64,000 nucleotides of DNA, taken from Ramlibacter sp. Lineage in GTDB: Bacteria > Pseudomonadota > Gammaproteobacteria > Burkholderiales > Burkholderiaceae_C. Where the stretch lies: assembly GCF_029866045.1 (NCBI RefSeq), contig NZ_JARXAB010000053.1:1-64000 (forward strand), written 5' to 3'. The notes beneath the pieces are model-generated. The model worked only from the letters and a program-made list of their open reading frames with translations. It made no database searches and had not been told where the DNA came from. The translations under genes were made by a program, and so were the position numbers. This document shows positions 8,930 to 16,783 of the stretch, piece by piece (the first letter of the stretch is position 1; the number at the start of each line of letters is the position of its first letter).

Positions 8930-10588
8930 TCAGTTCACGCAGCGGAAGCTGGCGGCCTCGTTGAGCGACCCACTGCCCGAGTACTGCGGCCAGGTCGGGA
9001 AGGGGCACAGCGGGCGGGAGCGACCTAGGTTGGCCTTGCTGCTGTCGTAGGCGATGGGGGCGGCCGGCGGCGCGACGCCCTTGTCGACCCAGTCGTCGAG
9101 CACGCTGAGGTTGTCCCAGCTCAGAAGGAAGTCGCCAATGCCGTGCCCAAGCCCGGGCACCAGGTAAAAGCGCAGGGACTTGTCGACCGTTTCCTGCCCC
9201 ATCTTGGCGACCATCGCGCGGTAGTGGTCGACCGTCTGGTAGGGGCTCAGGCTCACATCGTCCAGGCCGTGCACCAGCAACACCTTGCCGCCCTTGCGGA
9301 AGAAGGGTGTCCAGTCGGTGTGGGTGGCGTCGAGCATCTCCGAGACCGCGAGCAGCCGGTTCAGGTGCGGACCGGGGTTTTGCACGTCGTAGGTGGTCAT
9401 GCTGAACTTCGGGTCGCGGGCGATGATGTACTTGAAGAAGCCGTCGGCTCGGGCGACGTGGTGGGCGTTGGGGCCGCTGGTCGGGGGTTCCAGGTACTTT
9501 GGCTGCGAGCCAATGGCCATCGAGCTGCCCTCGAGGATGTTGTAGCCGCGGTAGGTCTTCACTCCGTTCGCAAAGGCGTAGGGCACGGTGTAGCCCTCGT
9601 GATAAACCTTGATGGTGCGCGCGATCTGGGTGGGCGTGAGGCAGTGCGCCGGGCTGCCGGTCTCGCCGTTCTTGCAGGTAATCGACGCCAGGTAGGCGGC
9701 CGACCGCGCACGGCAGGCCGCCATATTGCTCACCAAACCATCCTTGGCGCCGTCGAGCTCGTCGCAGGCGGCGCGGGTATCCGCGGCGATCTTGGTCACC
9801 AGCGCGGGCGGAATCCAGCCGGCCGAATTGTCGTCATAGATGGCCGCACGCAAGGACGCGCCCCAGGAGCGCACCTCGGTGAAATTGGAGACCGGGTAGT
9901 TCACCAGCACGCCGTCGAAAGACTCCGGGTACTTGAGCGCGGCCATCGAAGCGGCGCGTCCGCCCGAGGAGCCGCCAGCGAAGTACATGCGACGGATGCC
10001 CGAGCCGTAACGCGCCTTGGCCAGGCCGAACGCCACATCGCGCACCTTTTTGATGTGCATGTGCGCGAAGTTGAGCAATTGCTCGTCATTCAGACCGAAG
10101 GAGGCGTCGTTGGAGTCCGGATGCTGGTGACCCGAGTCGCTGCCCAGGGTCATGTAGCCCGAAGCGAGCGGGCTGGGCTTGGCGTAGTGGCCCAGGGGCG
10201 CCGGACCGACCGTGTTGGGCAGTACACCGTCGTAACCACCACCGCCAAACTGCAAGGCCTTGCCATTCCAGTTGGAGGGCAGGTTGACGCGAAAGCCAAT
10301 GCCCTGGGCCTTGGGATCTACCGACTTGATCTCGCCCAGGATGCGGCAGTACTCGCCCGCGGCATTTCCCGCATCCGTGGCCTTGACGAGGACCGCGGAT
10401 GTCACGCTGGCGCCGGCGGTCGGCAACCCGATGGCTGCCTTGTCGATGCGCATGCCGACCAAGGCTTGGCAGGCCGCCTCGGGGTTGGCAGCACGCGCCG
10501 CCGCGGGGGCAGCGTAGTTGTCAATTCCTGCGCAGGCCTGCAGGAAAGCGGCGGCCGCAAGGGCCAGGGGGATGGGGGTGTATTTCAT
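8930..10588 (-). CDS. Tannase/feruloyl esterase-family lipoprotein
   Basis: I chose the ATG at 10588 because it has a GAGG ribosome site and opens a lipoprotein signal with lipobox LQAC (Cys19). The 552-residue product has the tannase fold: Ser208 in GGSSGG, Asp443 or Asp444 in HGLDD, His482 in GLGHG, and a calcium loop DELDGAKDG (about 276-284). Family members hydrolyse esters of aromatic acids; PET-degrading MHETase belongs here. The cysteines next to the catalytic Ser and His in MHETase and fungal enzymes (CS-D-HC) are absent: they read SS and HG. An outer-membrane or periplasmic anchor would suit release of an aromatic acid outside the cytoplasm. Confidence 0.87.
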   Translation of the reverse strand: MKYTPIPLALAAAAFLQACAGIDNYAAPAAARAANPEAACQALVGMRIDKAAIGLPTAGASVTSAVLVKATDAGNAAGEYCRILGEIKSVDPKAQGIGFRVNLPSNWNGKALQFGGGGYDGVLPNTVGPAPLGHYAKPSPLASGYMTLGSDSGHQHPDSNDASFGLNDEQLLNFAHMHIKKVRDVAFGLAKARYGSGIRRMYFAGGSSGGRAASMAALKYPESFDGVLVNYPVSNFTEVRSWGASLRAAIYDDNSAGWIPPALVTKIAADTRAACDELDGAKDGLVSNMAACRARSAAYLASITCKNGETGSPAHCLTPTQIARTIKVYHEGYTVPYAFANGVKTYRGYNILEGSSMAIGSQPKYLEPPTSGPNAHHVARADGFFKYIIARDPKFSMTTYDVQNPGPHLNRLLAVSEMLDATHTDWTPFFRKGGKVLLVHGLDDVSLSPYQTVDHYRAMVAKMGQETVDKSLRFYLVPGLGHGIGDFLLSWDNLSVLDDWVDKGVAPPAAPIAYDSSKANLGRSRPLCPFPTWPQYSGSGSLNEAASFRCVN

Positions 10589-10721
10589 GGAGCCTCGGGG
10601 GGGTAGGTACCTGACAACAACCACCATAACCGGCCCGCGTCGGCGCAGCGAAGCGGGATAACCCGAGAGCGCGGCACAGCGGCACAGGGCCACCCCAGAC
10701 GGGTCCGGGCCGATCAGACCT

Positions 10722-11444
10722 TCAGGCGATGAAGTCCAGCGCACCCAGGCGCTGCAGCCAAAGGTTCCAGGAACGATCAATTTGCCCATCGTTCGCATCA
10801 GAGGCCAGCTGCGCCTCGCGCGGGTTCAGGTAGACCGGATCCCCAAGCGACTGGGCGCTCAGTTGCAACTTGGCATTGGTCTCGGCATAAATGGCGCGAT
10901 AGACCACCTGGCGCAGGCTGGTGCCCACCACGGTCGAACCATGGCCCCGCATCAGCACGCAACTGCGGCTGCCCAGGGAGCGGGCAAGCGCCGCGCCGAG
11001 GTAGGAGCTGCTGATCAACATGTCGGTGTCACCGCCAGCGTCGCGGATCTCGAAGTGCGCCGAGCCCTCGCCCAAGAAGCCGGCCATGTGGAAGATGGGG
11101 CGCAGCGGCTGCTGCACGCAGGCAAAGGGGATCACGCTCACCGAGTGCGAATGCACCACCGACTGCACGTCGGGACGGGCGCGGTAGATCTCCGCGTGGA
11201 TGAAGCGCTCGAGGTAAGGCCGCGGCGCCTCGGTGTCGAGCGCGCTGCCGTCGGCGCGGTAGCAGACGATGTCTTCCGGCCTCACCAACGCCGGCGCACG
11301 GCTGCAGGACAGGAGGAAGAGGGACGGGTCCTCGGGGTGGCGCAGGCTCACATGGCCCAGGCCGTCGACGATTTGCTGGTCATAAAGAATGCGGTTGGCC
11401 AGCGCCAGCTCGCGGGCGAGGTTGTCGGGAACATTCAGGCCCAT
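10722..11444 (-). CDS. Class II aldolase/adducin-family protein
   Basis: This 240-residue protein has the metal-binding histidines of class II aldolases, His98 and His100 in VVHSHSV, with a third in RGHGST near residue 165. It also has HAEIYRARPDV just upstream. Members are aldolases, epimerases or decarboxylases acting on hydroxy-acid substrates. Several aromatic-degradation clusters use one as a decarboxylase-like enzyme, but I cannot choose here. It lies between the CobW gene (61 bases) and the tannase gene (133 bases) on the same strand, so it may belong to the Rieske oxygenase operon. Confidence 0.83.
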   Translation of the reverse strand: MGLNVPDNLARELALANRILYDQQIVDGLGHVSLRHPEDPSLFLLSCSRAPALVRPEDIVCYRADGSALDTEAPRPYLERFIHAEIYRARPDVQSVVHSHSVSVIPFACVQQPLRPIFHMAGFLGEGSAHFEIRDAGGDTDMLISSSYLGAALARSLGSRSCVLMRGHGSTVVGTSLRQVVYRAIYAETNAKLQLSAQSLGDPVYLNPREAQLASDANDGQIDRSWNLWLQRLGALDFIA

Positions 11445-11505
11445 GGCGTTCGGTACTCCTTGGATGGGGTTTGGCGCAGCAGCCGGCGAGCGCAGGTCGC
11501 GGCCC

Positions 11506-12501
11506 TCAGGCGATGCATGTCATACCGAGTCGGGGCACCGGCCCCTCAAAACCCACCATCGCCAGCGCCTCGTCACCCAAGGCCCACTGGGCCATGAACA
11601 GGTGGCCATCGGCACTTTGCAGCACACCCTTAAGACGCTGAAGACCTGGGCGTCGGTGGCCCTCGGCCCAGCGGAGCAGGCCCTCGCGGCTCAAGCCCGG
11701 AGGGCAAGGCAGAAACTGCGCCTGGGCGGTATGGGCGTGGTGATGCGGGTGCGCTGACGAACCCGGTTGATCGGCGTGACCCTCGTGGAGGTCTTGGTGG
11801 TCGTTATGGTCGTGGTGTCCATCGTGGCCTTGGTGGCCATCCTCGTGGCCATGCGCGCCCTGCGGGGCGCGCGCGCCGGCGGCGGGTCGAACTTGGGCGA
11901 GGTGCCCCTGCACCTGCGCCCAGGTGAGCGAGCCCTGGGCAGAGAAGGCCAGGGCCGCGTCTGGACGCTCGGTCTGAAGGGTCTGGTACAGAGGCGCGGG
12001 GTCGGCGCGGTCGGTCTTGGTGATCACCAGCAGATCGGCCCTGCGAACTTGGGCCAGCGCCTCTGGACGGGAGACCAACTCGGACCATGCCGTGGTGGCG
12101 CTGACCGCCACCAGCACACCCGCGAGCTGGTAGCGCTCGTGCAAGAAATCATCTGCCGCCAGTGCCTGGACCACCGGGCACGGGTCGGCCAGGCCCGTGG
12201 TCTCGATCAGCACTGAATCGAAGGCTGGGCGGCGGCGATGCAGCCGGTCCCACCACAGGTCGGTCAGGGCTTGCTCGAGCCCGGGCAGGCCGGTGCAGCA
12301 GATGCAGGCGTTGGCCACCAGCGAAGCGCTGTCCACCGCACGCGCCAGCAACCGGTCGTCCAGACCGACCTCACCGATCTCGTTGACCACCAGCGCCGCC
12401 TGCGCCAGCGCGGGCTCGGCGAGCCAGCGGGCCAGCAAGGTCGTCTTGCCCGCGCCCAAGTAGCCGGTGATGAGCCAGACCGGAGTGCGCGTGGGCGCCA
12501 T
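11506..12501 (-). CDS. CobW/COG0523-family GTPase metallochaperone with His-rich insert
   Basis: This 331-residue protein has a Walker A at GYLGAGKTT (13-21), the NEIGE switch (40-44), and the metal-binding CICC motif (66-69). A long His/Asp/Gly-rich stretch lies at about 215-258. COG0523 GTPases deliver metals, often zinc or cobalt, to client enzymes. It overlaps the IclR stop (TGATG) and lies in an operon with a zinc-type alcohol dehydrogenase, a non-haem iron oxygenase and a metal-dependent aldolase, any of which could be the client. The C-terminal CobW domain (about 258-330) is present but short. Confidence 0.88.
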   Translation of the reverse strand: MAPTRTPVWLITGYLGAGKTTLLARWLAEPALAQAALVVNEIGEVGLDDRLLARAVDSASLVANACICCTGLPGLEQALTDLWWDRLHRRRPAFDSVLIETTGLADPCPVVQALAADDFLHERYQLAGVLVAVSATTAWSELVSRPEALAQVRRADLLVITKTDRADPAPLYQTLQTERPDAALAFSAQGSLTWAQVQGHLAQVRPAAGARAPQGAHGHEDGHQGHDGHHDHNDHQDLHEGHADQPGSSAHPHHHAHTAQAQFLPCPPGLSREGLLRWAEGHRRPGLQRLKGVLQSADGHLFMAQWALGDEALAMVGFEGPVPRLGMTCIA

Positions 12502-13292
12502 CAGACCTCCAGCGCCTGGTGCCCCAGGTGGGTCGAGATCGCCTGGGCCGTGGCTGCCACCATGGCCGCCAGGGCGCGCTGGCGGGGCGCGCTGAAGCGC
12601 TGCACAGGGCCCACGACGCCGACCGAAGCGACTGCCAAGCCCCTGGCGTCGAAGATGGGCGCAGCAACACCGCGCATTCCAACTTCGCTTTCTTCGTCGT
12701 CCACCGCATAGCCCTGGGTGCGGATCTTTTGCAGCAGCCGGGTGATGGCGGCCTTGTCGGTGAGGGTCTTGGGGGTGCGGGGAGCGAAGGTGCTGCGCAT
12801 CACCGCGCTCACCTGCTGCGGCGGACCAAAAGCCAGCAAGGCCCGTCCCTCGCTGGTGCAGAAGGCCGGCTTGCGCACCCCCAGGTAAGAGCGGGGACGG
12901 ATCGCCTGCTTGCTCTCAATATTGCGCAGGAAAACGACCTCGGTATCGTGCAGCACGGCCAGGTGGACCGTCTCGCCCGAGGTCTCGCACAGGGCCTGCA
13001 GGTGCGGTACCGCCTGCTCCGACACGTTCATGCGCCGGCGCACCAGGGTGCCAATGGAAAACAGAAGCACGCCCAGGCGGTAGCGGCCGTCGGCTGCGTT
13101 TTGCTCCAAGAAGCCCTCCGCCACCAGCGTGCTGGCCAGCCGGTGGGCGGTGCTTTTGGCGACTCCCAGGCGCTTGGCCAGGTCGGTGATGCCCAGCTCG
13201 GGCTCCTCGGCGGTGAAGGCCTTGAGCAGGCGCAAGGCGCTGCCGACGGAGGACAGCTGGCCGCTGGGCGTCGGTGACTTGTGGGCGTTCAC
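12501..13292 (-). CDS. IclR-family transcriptional regulator
   Basis: This 263-residue protein has an N-terminal winged helix (about 14-75, with GITDLAKRLGVAKSTAHRL) and a C-terminal IclR effector domain (about 90-255). IclR proteins often control aromatic-acid catabolism, as activators or repressors, by binding short palindromes. Its gene overlaps both neighbours (ATGA with the dehydrogenase, TGATG with CobW). It is the natural candidate to bind the two TTCC-N7-GGAA sites at 15704-15738 between the divergent operons. Confidence 0.9.
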   Translation of the reverse strand: MNAHKSPTPSGQLSSVGSALRLLKAFTAEEPELGITDLAKRLGVAKSTAHRLASTLVAEGFLEQNAADGRYRLGVLLFSIGTLVRRRMNVSEQAVPHLQALCETSGETVHLAVLHDTEVVFLRNIESKQAIRPRSYLGVRKPAFCTSEGRALLAFGPPQQVSAVMRSTFAPRTPKTLTDKAAITRLLQKIRTQGYAVDDEESEVGMRGVAAPIFDARGLAVASVGVVGPVQRFSAPRQRALAAMVAATAQAISTHLGHQALEV

Positions 13293-14395
13293 CGGTGCGG
13301 GTCGATGGTCATGTGGATGGCGCCCTCCACACCGTCACCGACCAGGGACCGCAAGGCCAGGTCCACACCGTCGAGGCCAAAACTGTGCGTGCTCATGGCG
13401 TGGACGTTGTGGCGGTTGGCCGCGATCAGCTGCAGCGCCAACTCGACCGACTCATAGGAGTGCCCGCGCATGCCCTGCACGGTGAGGAAGTTGGCAATGA
13501 TGCGGTCGCTGTCGAAGGCCGGCACCTTCTGGCGCTTTTGTCCGCCCAGGATGACGCGTCCGCGCTTGCGCGCCAGCTCGATCGCCGACACCACCGACTG
13601 CGGACCGCCCGAGGCGCAGTCAATCACCAGGTCGGCCATCATCCCGCCGGTGAGGTCGGCCACGGCGGGCAGCAGGTCTTGGGCCTCTATGTCGATGGTG
13701 TGATGCGCGCCGAGGGCGCGGGCCATCGCCAGGCGCTGGCGGTCGGTTTCGTTGGAGAGCCCGGTGACGATGATGCACTCGGCCCCCGCCTCGCGAGCGC
13801 CCACCACACAGGCCAGGCCCTGTTGGCCCGGGCCCTGAATCACCACCGTCTGGCCCGGACCGGCGCCACCTTGAAGATAGGTCCACTCAATGCCGTTTGA
13901 CAGCGGCAGTGCGAGCGCGGCGTGGCGCGGTGACACACCGGCGGGCACGCGGTGGAACACGGTGTTGGCATGCAGGTACTGATGCCTGGCGAAGCCGCCC
14001 CACAAGCCCGGGGCCACGCCCAAGCCGGTGGCGCCGTAGCGGAGGCCACCCAAGCGCCAGTCGGTGGCATTGCACAAGCGGAAGTCGCCCGAGCGGCAGA
14101 AGTGGCAATGGCCACAGGGCAGGTACTCCTCCAGCGCCACCAGGTCGCCCTCTTTGACTCCCCAGCGCTGCGCCGCCTGGGCGCCTATCGAGGAGACATG
14201 GCCCACGCTCTCGTGGCCCAGAACCACCGGACCCCGTGACTGGGGCAGGTTTTGGTAGTAGCCCCAGTCGCTGCCGCAAACGCCAGTGACCGCCACGGAC
14301 AGCAGGCCCGACCAGGCCTCCAGGGGAGGCAGGGGCAGTTGCTGCAGTTCAGTTTTGCCCGGCGCGACGGCCACTGCGGCCAGTGTGCCGGTCAT
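13289..14395 (-). CDS. Zinc-dependent medium-chain alcohol dehydrogenase
   Basis: This 368-residue protein has the MDR zinc signature. Catalytic-zinc residues Cys40 and GHE at 60-62 are present, and the structural-zinc cysteines are Cys94, Cys97, Cys100 and Cys108. The Rossmann turn is GPGQQG, not the usual GxGxxG spacing with an alanine. It probably oxidises an alcohol or cis-diol-derived intermediate with NAD(P). Its start overlaps the oxygenase stop by four bases and its end overlaps the IclR start. In phthalate pathways the step after the oxygenase is a dihydrodiol dehydrogenase, so this could fill that role; that is inference. Confidence 0.88.
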   Translation of the reverse strand: MTGTLAAVAVAPGKTELQQLPLPPLEAWSGLLSVAVTGVCGSDWGYYQNLPQSRGPVVLGHESVGHVSSIGAQAAQRWGVKEGDLVALEEYLPCGHCHFCRSGDFRLCNATDWRLGGLRYGATGLGVAPGLWGGFARHQYLHANTVFHRVPAGVSPRHAALALPLSNGIEWTYLQGGAGPGQTVVIQGPGQQGLACVVGAREAGAECIIVTGLSNETDRQRLAMARALGAHHTIDIEAQDLLPAVADLTGGMMADLVIDCASGGPQSVVSAIELARKRGRVILGGQKRQKVPAFDSDRIIANFLTVQGMRGHSYESVELALQLIAANRHNVHAMSTHSFGLDGVDLALRSLVGDGVEGAIHMTIDPHR

Positions 14396-15678
14396 ACCGT
14401 GGCGTGCGGCTTGCCGGCCTCGGCGCGCAGTGCGTCGCGGGCAGCGTCATAGAAGGGTTGGTCCTCGGGCAAGACGATGGCCACCGAGCGAACCTGCTGC
14501 TCCTCGGGCCGAGTGCCCGGGGGCGGCACGCCCCGCTCGGCCAGCGCAGTGGCCGCGTCCATCAGACGGCGCCGGGCCTGCACGATGCCCTTGTCGGTGC
14601 CGGTGAGGTGCTCCTTGCTGCGGTCGGCAATGGGACCCATGCTTTCCTGCAGGGACGCGTCCTGGATCGCGATGCCCTCCACGCCGCTGTACCACTCGCC
14701 CGAGCGCTGCTTCTCGCGGTTCATCAGGTAGTCGTTGGTGTGATTGGCCAGCGGAATGTAGGTGCCGGGCACGTACTTGCAGTGGATGCCGGCGCCATCG
14801 CGCATGGCCTGCACCTCGCTCTCTTTGAGAGGACGGGTGGGGTGGTAGTCGAAGCTCCAGGCCCAGCAGTTCTCGTCGTCGATCGGCACCCAGAAGTGAC
14901 CGTGGATCGGATGGTCGCCGCGCGGGGGCACCATGGTGAAGCAAGGCATGACCCAGGGCGTGATGCGCCAGTACAGGTGGCCCGCTTCGGCCTTGCGGCG
15001 CACGCCGATGAACAGGCCTGCGTCACCATCGACCACTTCGAACTTGGGCCGCAGATCGTTCATGTTGTATTCGTTGCCCTTGGCACCCTTGAACAGCGGG
15101 TCGGTTTTGAGGCCGCCGCTGTGGAGGAAGGACACGTGGCTGGAGTCAATGCCGCCCTCGAGCGCCTGCAGCCAGTTGCAAATTTGCACACGCTTGGAAG
15201 AAAAGCTGTGGCTCGCAGGCACGGTGGCAAATTCCCATTCGGGCAGCGGAGGCTGGTGCTCGGGCTTGCCCATGTAGATCCAGATCACGCCGCCGCGCTC
15301 GACCAGCGGATAGGACTTGAGTTTGATGCGCTCGCAGAGCTTGCCGCCCTCTTCGTCCGAAGGCACTTCGGTGCACTGGCCGGTGACGTCGAACTTCCAG
15401 CCGTGATAGGGGCAGCGCAGCCCGCCCTCTTCATTGCGGCCGAACCACAGAGACACGCCCCGGTGGGCGCAGAACTCGTCCATCACCCCGAGGCGGCCCT
15501 CGGTATCGCGGATAGCCACCAGCCGCTCGCCAAGAACCTTGAGGCGCACAGGCGGGCAATCGGGTGCGGGCAGTTCCTCTGACAGAAGAGCCGGCAACCA
15601 GTAGCGGCGAAACAACTCGCCCATGGGGGTGCCGGCGTTGGTTTCGGTGACCAGCTTGTTTTGTTCGGCTCTGAGCAT
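14392..15678 (-). CDS. Rieske non-haem iron oxygenase, phthalate-dioxygenase-like alpha subunit
   Basis: I chose the ATG at 15678 (AGGAGA site upstream), giving 428 residues. The Rieske cluster ligands are Cys70-x-His72 and Cys89-xx-His92. The mononuclear iron site is Asp178, His181 and His186 in GGIDSSHVSFLHSG. It belongs with the phthalate 4,5-dioxygenase/vanillate demethylase type that works as a single-subunit oxygenase with a separate reductase. No reductase or ferredoxin gene is in the window. It leads a - strand operon and is divergent from the Bug/decarboxylase operon. Confidence 0.92.
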   Translation of the reverse strand: MLRAEQNKLVTETNAGTPMGELFRRYWLPALLSEELPAPDCPPVRLKVLGERLVAIRDTEGRLGVMDEFCAHRGVSLWFGRNEEGGLRCPYHGWKFDVTGQCTEVPSDEEGGKLCERIKLKSYPLVERGGVIWIYMGKPEHQPPLPEWEFATVPASHSFSSKRVQICNWLQALEGGIDSSHVSFLHSGGLKTDPLFKGAKGNEYNMNDLRPKFEVVDGDAGLFIGVRRKAEAGHLYWRITPWVMPCFTMVPPRGDHPIHGHFWVPIDDENCWAWSFDYHPTRPLKESEVQAMRDGAGIHCKYVPGTYIPLANHTNDYLMNREKQRSGEWYSGVEGIAIQDASLQESMGPIADRSKEHLTGTDKGIVQARRRLMDAATALAERGVPPPGTRPEEQQVRSVAIVLPEDQPFYDAARDALRAEAGKPHATV

Positions 15679-15703
15679 GGCTCTCCTGCGCGGTTTTCTT
15701 GTG

Positions 15704-15738
15704 TTCCTCGTAGGGGAACTATTTTCCCCTCGGCGGAA
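15704..15738. promoter_or_regulatory. Twin TTCC-N7-GGAA operators between divergent operons
   Basis: Two 15-base palindromes lie at 15704-15718 and 15724-15738. Each is TTCC, seven bases, then GGAA, flanked on the right by C; the first is also flanked by G on the left. Their centres are 20 bases apart, about two helical turns, so dimers would sit on the same face. They lie between the start of the oxygenase gene and that of the Bug gene. IclR-family operators often have this kind of symmetry, and an IclR gene is in the leftward operon. Confidence 0.55.
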
Positions 15739-15740
15739 CG

Positions 15741-15769
15741 ATGATAGATTAGCCCAACGCTTTCCACAA
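15741..15769 (-). promoter_or_regulatory. Promoter candidate for the Rieske oxygenase operon
   Basis: Read on the - strand, TTGTGG (15764-15769) and TATCAT (15741-15746, 5 of 6 to consensus) are 17 bases apart. The twin palindromes lie just downstream, across the expected transcription start. On the + strand a weaker TTTTCC / TAGATT pair (15722-15750) could serve the Bug gene and would overlap the second palindrome. Confidence 0.4.
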
Positions 15770-15789
15770 CATTGCACGGAGACAATCCC

Positions 15790-16752
15790 ATGCTGCGCAA
15801 ACTCCTCGCTGCCGCCATGGCCGGCACTTTCTCGTTGGTCACCTGGGCCCAGCCCGCCACGACCGACTGGCCGCAAAAGCCGGTGAAGATCGTGGTTCCC
15901 TTTGCCGCCGGCGGCTCCTCTGACACTTTGGGGAGGGGCATCGCACTGCAGTTGCAAAACGCCCTCAAGCAAAGCTTCGTCATCGACAACCGAGGCGGCG
16001 GCGGCGGCACTATCGGCTCGGCCCAGGTCTCGAAGGCGGCCCCTGACGGCTACACCCTGGTCGTCTCGGGCATTGCCTCCCATGTGATCGCGCTGGCCGA
16101 GAACAAGGCCTTCGACCCCATCGCCGACTTCAGCCACATCGCTCTGCTCGGCGGTCCGCCCCTGATCCTGGTGGCGCACCCGAGCTTTCCGGCCAATAAC
16201 TTGCAGGAGTTCGTGGCCTATGCGCAAAAAGCCAAGGACGGCCTGAGCTGGGGCTCGTCCGGCCAGGGCACGCATGCGCAGCTCATTGGCGAGGTGTTCG
16301 CCAAGCAGGCCAAGTACAAGCACACCCATGTGGGCTACAAGGGCGCGGGCCCCGCGATCAACGACCTGCTGGGCAACCAAATTCCGGTGGCCTTCGTCAC
16401 CTTCACTGCCGCCAATGCCTTCGTCACCTCGGGCAAGCTCAAGGCCTTTGCGGTCACCTCCACCCGGCGCATGCCCGACATGCCCAACGTCCCCACCTTC
16501 TCCGAGGCGGGCTACCCCGACCTCGTGGCCACCACCTGGTTTGGCGTGTCCGGCCCGCCCGGCATGCCGCCCGCGATGGTCGAGCGGATCAACGCCGAAA
16601 TCCGCAAGGGCCTCAAGACCGACGGCATGCAAAAGATGATGACGCAGGAAGGCATCCAGTCCCAAGACTGGGACGCCGCCACCTTCACCCGCTTCATGCG
16701 CAGCGAGACCGACCGCTGGATTCCGCTGGTGCAGTCCGTCCAGAAGAACTGA
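15790..16752 (+). CDS. Bug/TctC-family periplasmic solute-binding protein
   Basis: I preferred ATG 15790 (GGAGA about 7 bases upstream) over the in-frame TTG 15772, giving 320 residues. A signal peptide ends near TWA-QP (about 20). The mature protein opens WPQKPVKIVVPFAAGGSSD and has WGSSGQGTHAQL in domain II, both Bug hallmarks. It is followed 31 bases later by a dihydroxyphthalate decarboxylase-like gene, so its ligand is probably an aromatic or related dicarboxylate. No TctAB partner is nearby. Confidence 0.9.
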   Translation: MLRKLLAAAMAGTFSLVTWAQPATTDWPQKPVKIVVPFAAGGSSDTLGRGIALQLQNALKQSFVIDNRGGGGGTIGSAQVSKAAPDGYTLVVSGIASHVIALAENKAFDPIADFSHIALLGGPPLILVAHPSFPANNLQEFVAYAQKAKDGLSWGSSGQGTHAQLIGEVFAKQAKYKHTHVGYKGAGPAINDLLGNQIPVAFVTFTAANAFVTSGKLKAFAVTSTRRMPDMPNVPTFSEAGYPDLVATTWFGVSGPPGMPPAMVERINAEIRKGLKTDGMQKMMTQEGIQSQDWDAATFTRFMRSETDRWIPLVQSVQKN

Positions 16753-16783
16753 CCCACCCAATCCACTGACAAGGAAAACGCCC

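Noticed and set aside
9143-10606. 487-codon open frame on the + strand
   Set aside because: Antisense of the tannase-family gene, whose catalytic residues, calcium loop and lipobox are all in order.
11770-11860. Short tandem repeat in the CobW gene
   Set aside because: The repeats are His/Asp/Gly codons of the metal-binding insert, in frame and expected for the family.
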